A stretch of DNA of 64,000 bases from Bathynomus jamesi (lineage: Eukaryota; Arthropoda; Malacostraca; Isopoda; Cirolanidae). The notes under the pieces were generated by a model. The model did no database searches, was not told the origin of the DNA, and was given only the letters and a program-made list of their open reading frames with translations. The first letter of the stretch is position 1, and the number at the start of each line of letters is the position of its first letter. The position numbers were made by a program, and so were the translations under genes. Of this stretch, positions 10,190 to 19,948 are shown one piece after another. Location: positions 204,501 through 268,500 of the forward strand of contig JAJOZX010005631.1 in assembly GCA_023014485.1 (NCBI GenBank), written 5' to 3'.

Positions 10190-10452
10190 TATGATGCGCG
10201 ACTTTTGCGCCACCCTGTATATACCGAGTATGGCAAAAAAAACTAGGCCACTATTTTAAATGTATATTTTAAACAAATAATGTAAACAAACTTTAAAACA
10301 ACCTTTTTTAAGTATAGGATCACTTATCTTACACATCATGACAAGAGGTGTTCAAAATGCCCTCCGTCATTATCCCTACAGAGCTCAAGACACATTCGCC
10401 ACTCGTCGATAGCACTGTTCAGAAATCGTTGCGATAAGCTGGTGGGGGAAGC
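10190..10452 (-). pseudogene. Truncated mariner-like element end (copy A)
   Basis: This repeats the left part of the fuller element at 15813-17179, including the TATGGCAAAAAA terminus. On the minus strand it carries the transposase tail SLSQRFLNSAIDEWRMCLEL followed by CRDNDGGHFEHLLS and a stop at 10336-10338. After GCGATAAGCT the similarity stops and the palindrome module begins. The copy B counterpart (59700-59910) also lacks about 43 bases of the terminus. Confidence 0.8.
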
Positions 10453-10609
10453 TATATTTCTGGGACCTCTTGGCGAGTGACCCGTTGCCCACGTCGGACT
10501 AGCATAATGAAAAAAAACTATAGAATTTGTCATTTACCATTACTTATTCGGACGATAGTGGATTTAATTTTCCTAGAAGAGTTCCTTGTTCCATGCACGG
10601 TCTCTGTGT

Positions 10610-10643
<34 letters not shown>

Positions 10644-10646
<3 letters not shown>

Positions 10647-10806
10647 GATAGAACCTTTGCGAGTGACCCGTTGCCCACGTCGGGCTAACATCATCAAAAA
10701 GAAAAAAACTAGTATTTGTCATTTACCATTACTTATTCAGACTATAGTGGATTTAATTTTCCCAGGAGAGTTCCTTGTTCCATGCACGGTCTGTGTATAA
10801 CATATA

Positions 10807-10853
<47 letters not shown>

Positions 10854-11113
10854 TTATTATAAAGGTGGACGTCGGAAACCTCGGCTTCATTTCAAAGAAT
10901 CCAGACTCACTTCGGAGACAAGAGTCCATAATTACTAACCTAACCTAACCTAATCGGTAATCTTGTAGTTTAACGTCGCAAATTCATCTAGGAGTTTAGG
11001 TTAAGATAAGTTAGATTTGGTTAGGTTAAGGTAGGTTAGGATAGTAATTGTCGCCGAACTAAGTCAGGATTCTTTGAAATAAAGCTTGGATTTCCAACGT
11101 CGATCTTTATAAT

Positions 11114-11195
<82 letters not shown>

Positions 11196-11456
11196 TATTA
11201 TAAAGATCGACGTTGGAAATCCAAGCTTTATTTCAAAGAATCCTGACTTAGTTCGGCGACAATTACTATCCTAACCTACCTTAACCTAACCAAATCTAAC
11301 TTATCTTAACCTAACCTCCTAGATGAATTTGCGACGTTAAACTACAAGATTACCGATTAGGTTAGGTTAGGTTAGTAATTATGGACTCTTGTCTCCGAAG
11401 TGAGTCTGGATTCTTTGAAATGAAGCCGAGGTTTCCGACGTCAACCTTTATAATGA

Positions 11457-11513
<57 letters not shown>

Positions 11514-11677
11514 GTTATACACAGACCGTGCATGGAACAAGGAACTCTCCTGGGAAAATTAAATCCACTGTAGTCTGAATAAGTAATGGTAAATGACAAA
11601 CACTATTTTTTTTTTTTTCTTTTTCATGATGTTAGCCCGACGTGGGCAACCGGTCACTCGCAAAGGTTCTATCCCAT
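10644..11677. repeat. ~1-kb nested palindrome with (TA)n at each junction (copy A)
   Basis: The outer arms run from GGGATAGAACCTTTGCGAG to its reverse complement CTCGCAAAGGTTCTATCCC. Each arm has an outer module of about 155 bases (GTGACCCGTTGCCCACGTCG to CATGCACGGTCTGTGTATAA), a (TA)n spacer (10802-10851 and 11459-11513), and an inner module of about 265 bases (from GGTTATTATAAAGG to ATCTTTATAATAAC) containing TAACC/TTAGG runs. A long (TA)n (11117-11190) lies at the centre. A further direct copy of the outer module lies upstream at 10472-10612. No protein is encoded. Confidence 0.9.
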
Positions 11678-11847
11678 ATATATATATATATATATATCAG
11701 TGGCGATTTCTTAATGAATGCAACGCATGCAATGCATGTGTTAAATATGTTCTCTTTTCAGATCTAAGTAAGGATTATAATTGACAAAAATAATTTTCAG
11801 AAACTAAAAATAGTCTAAGGCTTCAATCACGCATGTACTGGCTCTTG

Positions 11848-12009
11848 GGCGGTGTAAACAAAATTATGTCTTATTTCATTAGACAATTAAGAACATTTTT
11901 CTGTACACAGATCGAAATACTTGTAGCTAAAGCATTCACTAATTCAGTCTGGGTACAGAAAAATGTTCTTAATTGTCTAGTGAAATAAGATGATTTTGTT
12001 TACACCGCC
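11848..12009. mobile_element. 162-bp foldback inside the hAT 5' region
   Basis: Arms of about 57 bases, starting GGCGGTGTAAACAAAAT and ending with the reverse complement, with few mismatches and a loop of about 45 bases. It sits between the hAT terminus and the transposase start. It could be a MITE nested in the hAT element or a native subterminal hairpin. Confidence 0.75.
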
Positions 12010-12362
12010 TTGCCTTGGGCAATTTTTTAAGGAGACTTCTCACTATCCATAAGATATTTTTTTTGAGCCTCATAGCTAAATTCAAAAGGCAATATGTTTT
12101 AAAATATGCTTAGAAAATTTACTTAATATTTTTACTAAAAATAATTAAAAAGCTTTGTTCTGATTTTTTTTAATTAATGAAAATAATACGGCATGCATTC
12201 AGTTTTATAGGTGCATTCACCAAAAAGTAACATCTGGCAATTCTGACAAGGCTTCTTTCCAGTACCACCGCCGCAAGCATCCACTTGTGTTCGGTGTTCC
12301 CTTTTGTGCTTTAATTATTTTGGATAATCAGTTAAATAAATTATAGCATTGTAGTGCCCATA

Positions 12363-14475
12363 ATGACTGACGATGTGTTTAATCAATTGAAGACTAGAAG
12401 ATTTTACTCACTCTCTTTTGATGAGAAAAAGCGCATATTGAATAATGGCAGACCGATTCCACATTTGAATTTAAGCAAAGAAAATAAAGGCTTCACTAGG
12501 AAATTTAATCCTAAGCTGTATGATGATGTTCCCTTGTTATGTGGAAATATTTCAAATAACAAATTGTACTGTTGGTCGTGTTTCCTATTTTCAAGAGATA
12601 ACTCTGTGTGGAATTCTGTTAGTCGTGGATACGACGACTTAAACAATTTACATACTGCAATTTCTCGCCATGAAAAATCTCTTGCTCACATAAATGCATT
12701 TGTTGATCTTAAAACATTTGGAAAGTCAGAAAGAATTGATTTAATACTCGACAAGCAGAAATCAGTTGCCATTTCCAGACATAACGAAGAAGTTAATAAG
12801 AATCGAGAAATTTTGAAACGTTTGATTAGGATAACATGTTTTTTAGGTATGCAAGAATTAACATTTCGCTGTCACAATGAAGAAGAAAACGCTGACAATA
12901 GGAGTAACTATATTGAATTGGTATTTTGTATGGGAGAATTCGATGAAAAGCTTCAAAACCATTTAAAAACTGCGACTGTTTTTAAGGGAACATCATCTGC
13001 TATTCAGAATGACATAATTCAATCTATTAGTGCAGTTATGTTAGAACAAATAAAACGTGAGCTTATTGACTGCATGTATGTGGCGATTTTATTAGATGAA
13101 ACATCTGATGTCAGCTATTTTTCTCAACTCTCTACTGTTGTTCGTTATGTTAATAAACATGGAGAGATTTGTGAACGATTTATAAAATTCAATGACGTCA
13201 GCAATGATAGAAGTGCAGGAGCGATTTCTGATTTATCTATAAGGCAACTAGGTGAACTGGGCTGTTTGAAAAAATTAGTTGCTCAAACCTACGACGGTGC
13301 TGCTGTTATGGGGAGCGATCTTAATGGAGTACAAACAAAGATTAGAGAAACTGTACCAGAGGCTATTTTTCTTCACTGCTACGCCCATAAACTTAACCTT
13401 GTTTTATCCCAAGCTGTCGCTGAAATTTCCGAATGTAATAATTTTTTTTCAGTATTAGGAAGTTTGTCATCATTTTTCAGCAGTTCAACTAAGCGAACTT
13501 CAATGCTTGACAGTTGTTGGAAAGCGTTTCCCTAAACTGGCTCCAACGCGGTGGAACTATTCATCTCGTCTAGTTGAAAGAGTTAAGGAAAATAAAGAAG
13601 ATATAATAGATCTTTTAAAAAGCATTCTTGAAAACCCAAAGAAATTTGATGAAAAAACAAAAAATAGTGCACGCGGATTGCTTGCTGGTATCGATACTTT
13701 CGATTTTAATTTTTTATTAGAAGTATTTTCTTCAATTTTTCCTTTTACTGAATATCTATTTAATGTGCTGCAAACAAAATCTATGGATATTGTGTATAGC
13801 TCAATCACCGTTGAAAGCACTATGAAAAAAATCAAACAAATAAGGGATACAAAATTTGCAGATATGTGGGATTTGATAACAGAAAGATGTGGTGAACCTG
13901 TATGTAAAAGGAAACAGAGTCTTTCTCCACAAGAGAAGTATAGTCAACTATTTCATGAAATATTCGATAATATACTTCTTCAAATGAAAGAGCGTTTCAG
14001 TTCAATGGAAAAATTGGAATTCATTGAGCTTTTAGATTGCAAAAAATTTGAGTTCTATGATGTTACTTTCCCAGAGAGAGTAACTGAGCTCCTAAAATAT
14101 CTACTGGAAAGCGAAATGCACAAAGGTCTTAAGGAAATATATAAATTGACGAATTTGATTCTAACTATACCAATATCGACAGCAAGTGTTGAGCGATCAT
14201 TTTCTGCGCTTAAAAGAATTAAAAGTTATTTACGGAGTTCCCAAAGTGAAGAAAGGCTATCTAATCTTGCCTTAATTTCAAAATTTCAATTGAAAAAAAT
14301 TTCCTCAAGAAGCTTATGGAGAATCGAGAGTACTTTTACAATTTGGTCATCGAAGAATTTTGCAGGAAAACTAGGAGAGCAGAATTTCAATTCAAATAAT
14401 GCTTCACAATTATTTAAGGTAAATTTTAAATTTGTATCTTTTTCTTTAGATCAATTCGGTAACTACTATATATAA
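12363..14475 (+). pseudogene. hAT transposase, TTF finger / DUF4371 / dimerisation (ZMYM1-like)
   Basis: Near the start is a TTF-type zinc finger region (KLYCWSCFLFSRDN followed by a histidine pair, LHTAISRHEKSLAHI). The DUF4371-like core has the first acidic block LLDETSDVSYF, the second YDGAAVMG, and the CYAHKLNLVL motif of hAT core domains. After the frameshift come the TRW block (KLAPTRWNYSSRL) and the dimerisation domain (TIPISTASVERSFSALKRIK) with its conserved glutamate. The frames overlap at 13507-13535, so one small indel near 13500-13535 separates them. Otherwise about 690 codons are open. I chose ATG 12363 because the open frame upstream has only a GTG. An earlier exon cannot be excluded. 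Confidence 0.9.
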
Positions 14476-14681
14476 ATATGTCTAATTTTTTGTTCGCATA
14501 TTTAAGCCTAACATTAAATGAACTTTCCTTCAAAGAGGTCCCCAAAAGTTTGTAAAACACCTTTAACTTGCTAAGTTCTATGTAAACAATATGCAAAGTT
14601 TGGGCAAGAGGGTTAGGCGGATGTTTTTCTTCCATTCCATAACATTGCATGCCTGAACAAAAATGTCACGAGTCGCCACTG

Positions 14682-14718
<37 letters not shown>

Positions 14719-14726
14719 TGTATATA

Positions 14727-15300
14727 CCGGGTGTCCGAGAATTATCTGTACAATTTTTGGCTGTTATTAAAAGTCAACCATGAAGTTTAGAAACTCCAGT
14801 GTTGTCCCATTTTACAGAGAATCTCATTAAGTTTTTTCTGATACCAAGTTTTGACAAGTTTTTTAGAAATTCCAGTGTGTCCGAAAATTATCTGTACAAT
14901 TTCATCTTTTAATAAAATTCTTGATAACACACGTAAAATTCTTAAACAAGATTATTTAGAATCCGTATCTTCAAAAGTTTCTTTTATTAAAGTAACGTTG
15001 TTACAAACATTCGATATGTGCACCATCAGTGATTCGCAAAACATCCAATCGATAATCCAAATGTTGCCATGTACGCTGCAGCATATCCACATCAATTCGC
15101 TCAATAGCAGCTGTGATTCTTGCTTTTAAATCATCAATGTCTGTCACCCGCGTACAGAAAAGAAAAAACTTGTCAAAACTTGTTATCAGCAAAAACTTAA
15201 TGAGTTTCTCTGTAAAATGGGACAACACTGGAATTTCTACACTTCATGGTTGACTTTTAATAACAGCCAAACATTGTACAGATAATTCTCGGACACCCGG
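14727..15300 (-). mobile_element. 574-bp mariner-type element (copy A only at this site)
   Basis: The ends CCGGGTGTCCGAGAATTATC and its reverse complement lie between TA dinucleotides. The inverted repeats extend for about 130 bases, through AAAAGTCAACCATGAAG to CAAGTTTTGACAAGTTTTTT. On the minus strand the interior encodes only the end of a transposase, RIDVDMLQRTWQHLDYRLDV then RITDGAHIECL, the (N/D)GAHIE-type tail of a mariner-like family. Copy B has the empty TA site here (TGTATATATAATAAACAG near 61105) and carries another copy of this element inside its hAT insertion. Confidence 0.9.
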
Positions 15301-15301
15301 T

Positions 15302-15700
15302 ATAATAAACAGGAACACCAGAGAAAAAATAAACATCCTTCAAGGTTTAATCAGTACCAACGTTTCGGAATGCACTAAAACAATAAAAGGCCAATTCACG
15401 TACAAAATACAAATTGCAATTGTAAGTTGCTTAATAACAATTTAAAGTAACAAAGTTAAAATTAACTAAGAAAATATAAAGCATTAAAACTAAAAGGTAA
15501 ATAATTAAAACAAACAAGTACCTTAACTAAAACATAGCGGATCTACCGCTGAATCATCAGGATTGAGGTCTGGTTTTAATTTATAAATGAACAAAGATTT
15601 CATAATTTTAAGCTTAAGGTCAGAGCTTCCGGCAGCTCTGAATTGGTACAGAATTCATCGATTTGTAGTACCTGGTATTCCATGCATTAAAACCAAGCTC
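15302..15700 (-). pseudogene. Penelope-like element C-terminal fragment (copy A)
   Basis: On the minus strand, 15540-15640 reads RSSDLKLKIMKSLFIYKLKP followed by DLNPDDSAVDPLCF and a stop. This is like the tail of the GIY-YIG endonuclease domain in Penelope-like retroelements, where a (K)LKP-LN motif is common. Downstream on that strand, near 15330-15370, are CCGAAACGTTGGTACTG and an AATAAA-type tail, again typical of Penelope 3' ends. The reverse transcriptase is absent. The assignment rests on motif recognition. Confidence 0.6.
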
Positions 15701-15812
15701 ACCCTCTCGTCTATTGTTAATTTCGCAGCCATCCCCTACTTAAAAGAAAAAAATAATATAATCAACACTGATAATTCCTATGATGCGCGATTTTTGCGTC
15801 ACCCTGTATATA

Positions 15813-17179
15813 CCGAGTATGGCAAAAAAAAACTAGGCCACTATTTTAAATGTATATTTTAAACAAATAATGTAAGCAAACTTTAAAACAACCTTTTTTA
15901 AGTATAGGATCACTTATCTTACACATCATGACAAGAGGTGTTCAAAATGCCCTCCGTCATTATCCCTACAGAGCTCAAGACACATTCGCCACTCGTCGAT
16001 AGCACTGTTCAGAAATCGTTGCGATAAGCTACGCCATCCGTCCACGATTGTAGCTCTAAGTTCTTGAACATTTCGGATTTGATGACCAGGGCGGTAACCC
16101 TTTAATTTTAGTGGCTTCCTACATTGAGTAGTCCACCGGATTTAAATCCGGGCTGTTGTTGCCGGCCACATTGCAGGTTCTATGAAACCAGGGCTGTTTG
16201 TCTCAGCTGTGGCTCTAGCGCGATGCACCATCTTGCTAGAAAACAAAGTTATCACCGCATATTTGTCTAATATCTTGAAAATATGGAACAAGAACATAAT
16301 TACAGTAATATTCCGAATCCATTCGTACTCCTGATTCTACAAAAACTATCCTTCTCTTTCCGAGTTTTGAAAACGCTGCACCGACCATTACACTTGGAAA
16401 AAATCTCTGTGTTTCTCTTAACAACCTTTCAGTTGTTATATCACGTTTCCTTGTGACGGCGGTATATACACGATCATTTTGTTTATTAATTGGTTTACTA
16501 ACTGTAAATATTTTCCCATCACTAAAATCTAACAAGTGAAAATCTAACGAGTAATTGTTCGCAACATAGCAAGCGATTTTGCTTATGAATGTCAATTAAA
16601 GATTGTACTGGAACTCGTTTGTATGCCTTCAAGTTTAGGTCAAATTTTGCTATTTGCCGAATACTTCTGTCAGATATTCCTATTTCCATGGCTATTTCAT
16701 TCGGCGTTAAATGCGTTCCAGGTTCTTCTTGACTCAGTATTCTTGTCCCTACGAGATCGATATTTGCTCGTGTTTGAGCCGTTCTAGGCCTCCTACTACC
16801 CTTTCTACGCTCTACATCACCAGTTTCCTTCACTTTGTCTATGATATAATTCAAACCAGCTCTAGTCCATGGCTTATTCGAAACTCTGTAAGTAATTTTC
16901 GTGCTCCCAACCTTTTTCTAACCAACGATTTTTTATTAATAATAATTAATTCGTCTTCACGCGAATACTTCGGCATTATTTCCCAGGTTAAATCAGAAAT
17001 ATGGCCTAGCCCATGGTTTAGCAGCTACTGAAATTTGGGACTACCTATTCATGACCTATAACCTCGATTTCGCGTGTTTTCGAGCGTTAGTACGTCTATT
17101 TTTCTTACAAAAATATCCTTATAATTGCTTAAAATATACATTTAAAATAGTGGTCTAGTTTTTTTTTTGCCATACCCGA
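15813..17179 (-). mobile_element. Near full-length mariner-like element (copy A)
   Basis: The ends CCGAGTATGGCAAAAAA and TTTTTTGCCATACCCGA extend into about 50-bp inverted repeats that include ACTATTTTAAATGTATATTT. TA lies on both sides. The length of 1367 bases fits a complete Tc1/mariner element. One transposase gene fills the minus strand. Confidence 0.92.
15926..16976 (-). pseudogene. Mariner-like transposase (copy A)
   Basis: Read from the minus strand, it starts MPKYSREDELIIINKK, then a helix-turn-helix region (TPNEIAMEIGISDRSIRQIA), a first catalytic block around LLDFSDGKIFTVSKPINKQN, the RDITTERLLRETQRF stretch, SVMVGAAFSKLGKRRIVFVE, and the tail CRDNDGGHFEHLLS. Lesions include a one-base loss near 16890, further frameshifts between the HTH and the catalytic core and around the second catalytic block, and replacement of the usual WPANSPDLNP block by WPATTAR. 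The third catalytic aspartate is therefore not visible. The start is the ATG at 16976. Confidence 0.88.
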
Positions 17180-17181
17180 TA

Positions 17182-17264
17182 TATATATATATATATTATA
17201 TATATTATATATATATTTATATATATATATATATTTATATATTTATATATATATATTATAATAT

Positions 17265-17297
<33 letters not shown>
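17182..17297. repeat. (TA)n tract with variants
   Basis: About 115 bases of TA repeat with TATTATA and ATTTATA variants, immediately right of the mariner element. Copy B has a shorter, purer run at 62991-63027. Confidence 0.95.
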
Positions 17298-17300
<3 letters not shown>

Positions 17301-17583
17301 CATCTTTTAACTGCAGTACATAAAGTATTGCGCACCTTCCAGCCTTTGAAAGAACCCTTAGAAACCGCTTCGAGAAATGCGAGCAAATAAATAGAACAGA
17401 AATTTGGCCAAAAAAACAAAAATCATAAAAGCGAAATAAAATTATTGGCGAAAGAATAGCAAGGAGGAAAAGTGACCTTTTTTTCCCTGGATTGTAAAGG
17501 TGGAAAGGCGTTTTAAAAGTATTGCTCTCGCTTTTTCTTTAAAAAACTCACTCTCAGTTCTTCCTCCATGCCCAATAAATACA

Positions 17584-17609
17584 CTCACACACACACACCC
17601 ACACACACA

Positions 17610-17653
<44 letters not shown>
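17584..17653. repeat. (CA)n microsatellite (copy A)
   Basis: CA repeat of about 70 bases with a few CCC interruptions. The copy B counterpart, 63314-63364, has more CCCA interruptions. Confidence 0.95.
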
Positions 17654-17654
<1 letters not shown>

Positions 17655-17866
17655 CAATGGAGGTGGAAGAAAACTTTTAAGTTAAAGGTATAAAACTAGC
17701 TTTGAACAATGTGAATTGTTAAGTAATTTTCACCAATTAATTATTTGTAAAGGAAAACTGCAAAATGGATTAAAGATCAACAGTCACAGAAGCGGAAAAA
17801 TTTTATATATATATTATATCTATATATTAAATTCGATACATATATATTATATATATATATATAATT

Positions 17867-18325
17867 CAGGGATGAGAAACCGAAATGAATTTCGAGTCGA
17901 GTTTCGATTTCAGTTCATAGTTTTGAGAAATATCGATTTCGGTTTCGATTTTGGTTTTTTCATTTTTTTCGATTCAGGTTTTTTTTTCGATTTCGGTTTT
18001 TCATATCGATTTCGATTCGAGTTTCGATTTCGATTTCAGTTTTTCAGATTTCAATATAATATGTTCATTATTTACATATAATATGAGCTTTTATCTATTA
18101 TTTCTGCACACTTATTCCAAATAAAAAAGTTGTGCTATTGGATGATTATTTACATTTAATCATTACTAAATCTTGACGTTTTCTTCATTTTTTTTCAGTA
18201 AACTTTTTCATATTATTTCTACAACCTAGGGAGTTTCGGGTTTTTTTCGATTTCGCTTCGAGAAAAAATATCGGTTTTATCGGTTTATCGATCGATTTCA
18301 ATTTCGATTCGGTTTCCCATCCCTG
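17867..18325. mobile_element. CAGGGATG-ended element made of TTTCGATTT repeats, only in copy A
   Basis: The ends CAGGGATGAGAAACCGAA and TTCGGTTTCCCATCCCTG are inverted repeats, and the match continues outward as ATATAATT/AATTATAT. The interior at both ends consists of imperfect TTTCGATTTCGG repeats, facing each other. Copy B has only CA and TA repeats at this point. The CAGGG start would fit a hAT-type MITE, but I see no clean 8-bp target duplication. The phenylalanine-rich reading frame across it is a by-product of the repeat. Confidence 0.8.
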
Positions 18326-18385
<60 letters not shown>

Positions 18386-18462
18386 TGTAGCGGCTCGCAT
18401 AACTTTTCCGTTTATTTGTGGTGTATATTATTACTGAATTCCCCGTTCTCAACTGTGAATTG

Positions 18463-18510
<48 letters not shown>

Positions 18511-18545
18511 TGTATATATGTATATATATATAGGTATATATATAT
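18326..18545. repeat. (TA)n tracts around a short unique segment
   Basis: Two long TA runs (18328-18383 and 18466-18545, with TGTATATATG variants) separate a unique stretch beginning CGTGTAGCGGCTCG. Copy B keeps the unique stretch (63655-63738) with shorter TA on the right. Confidence 0.95.
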
Positions 18546-18784
18546 ACTGTGTGTATGGGTAAGTAAAAAATCCTGCCTCGAAAGTATTTATTGTATAGTT
18601 ATCTTTGAGACAGAACTTTTGACTCACCCAGTCTGTATAACTGAGGTCGAGTGGGTGATAACTCACAGATGAAGTGGGGTAATTTCTGCGTAAGGTAACT
18701 CTTTTCGTACCTCGAAATATTATAAAGTTAAATAAAATATAAGTCAAGAGACATTTTTAGTGTCAGAAAATAGATACATTGGTC

Positions 18785-18975
18785 CTGATTAGGTTAGGTT
18801 ACGCTAGGTTAGGTTAGTTGGAGTTTAGTTACGTTAGGTTAGATTAGATTACTGAGTACTTTACCATTTAATGACAACAAAAAACAACCTTCGAGCCCTC
18901 ATTTAGTTCCGAAACACTCATGGAGTTTGTCTCGGTTCGATGACACTAAGGTCAGGTTAGGTTAATTTCGGTTTC
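18785..18975. repeat. Interstitial TTAGG-like array
   Basis: Imperfect GGTTAGGTTACGCTAGGTTA pentamers cover about 18785-18860, with another short run at 18950-18965. TTAGG is the common arthropod telomere unit. The array is short and degenerate, so it is interstitial. Copy A and copy B cease to be comparable inside it only because the window ends. Confidence 0.75.
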
Positions 18976-19041
18976 GTTAATTAATTTTTTGTAGATATAT
19001 AGATTTAAAAATGTCGGTACCTCGCGTATGAGGAGATGCGG

Positions 19042-19044
<3 letters not shown>

Positions 19045-19089
<45 letters not shown>
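19045..19089. repeat. (GT)n microsatellite
   Basis: Uninterrupted GT repeat of about 45 bases. Confidence 0.97.
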
Positions 19090-19092
<3 letters not shown>

Positions 19093-19220
19093 GCAGTTTT
19101 ACAAGTTCGCTAGAAATGTTCACATTTATAATTATTACATTTAAAATTATGGACATTATCGATAATTCTTGTAAAATTTTAGATAACAGAAACACATATT
19201 TAGCTTAATACGCGTACATT

Positions 19221-19221
19221 G

Positions 19222-19292
<71 letters not shown>

Positions 19293-19296
19293 TATA
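19221..19296. repeat. (TA)n-(GA)n compound microsatellite
   Basis: A TA run joins directly to a GA run of about 40 bases and ends in TATATA. Confidence 0.96.
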
Positions 19297-19547
19297 ATAG
19301 GTAAAGAGATAGATCGATAGAGAAGTTAGGAACAGAAAATTACTGTGATTTAAACAGTCTTTTTAAAAAATTTCTGTCATTAAATTAAAACTCAAATAAT
19401 TTTGAATTTTCAAATAAAAACAATGTTTTTAATTTTTATTTTAATTGCCTTTAACCCCTTAAAACCGGAAGTTCTTATAGGGTTGAGCCCGAATGAGTGT
19501 ATTTGAAATGATACGTATTTGATGCAGACATCGACAGATGGTTAACA

Positions 19548-19703
19548 TATGATGATAAAAACCCACTCTAATAGACAGAGTTTATTTCCACAACAGTTTT
19601 GATGCCCACTGGCATCCTCTTCGGATGGAAGAGGATGCCAGTGGGCATCGAAACTGTTATGGAAATAAACTCTGTCTATTAGAGTGGGTTTTTATCATCA
19701 TAT
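19548..19703. repeat. 156-bp near-perfect hairpin
   Basis: Arms of about 75 bases meet almost without a loop at CTTCGGATGGAAG. The arm begins ATATGATGATAAAAACCC and includes GATGCCCACTGGCATCCTC. The right arm contains GGAAATAAACTCTGTC. The strings GGATGCCAGTGGGCATCGAA and AATAAA resemble Penelope-like element tails, so it may be a foldback of such a tail. That assignment is inference. Confidence 0.85.
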
Positions 19704-19948
19704 TTTGACCTTCACGTAGAAAAAAGTGAAGTTTTTTGCATTTAAGATGGTTAACATCATATTTTTTTAACATCTTTCTTAATTGGTCATATTTTAGCTG
19801 ATTCAACTTACTTATTGCTTCATTGACTACAACCATATTTAATCGATATCTCTATTAATTAACCTAAGTTAGTATGTTCAGAAGTCACGTACTCTCGGTC
19901 AATCTACTGTAAGTTAACGGCATTTTCGGTCATTTCAAGTGCTGTGTC

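Larger units (their letters stand above)
11698..14681 (+). mobile_element. hAT element with ZMYM1-like transposase, only in copy A
   Basis: The ends are CAGTGGCGA and its reverse complement TCGCCACTG, standing in a (TA)n tract. Copy B has uninterrupted TA there, so this is an insertion absent from B. The target duplication is hidden in the TA repeats: the left flank ATATATAT and the right flank ATAATATA are close but not identical. The element holds one transposase gene (12363-14475) with a single clear frameshift, and a nested 162-bp foldback in its 5' part. It is the best preserved DNA transposon in the window. Confidence 0.92.
1..18793. repeat. Copy A of a large direct duplication
   Basis: This block matches 37490-64000 in the same order and orientation. 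The match begins at the first base of the window and runs to the last base of the window in the other copy, so neither true end of the unit is visible. Element by element the two copies carry the same LINE fragment, SINE, foldbacks, small hAT, long-TIR transposon, palindrome and mariner element. Removing copy-specific insertions leaves about 14.8 kb here and about 14.4 kb in the other copy. Differences in the shared part are mostly one-base indels, microsatellite length changes and scattered substitutions. It could be a tandem segmental duplication or a second haplotype placed in line by the assembler. Confidence 0.93.

Noticed and set aside
17716..18081. Phenylalanine-rich 121-residue frame
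   Set aside because: It spans a TA tract and the TTTCGATTT repeats of an inverted-repeat element. The sequence is explained by the repeat.
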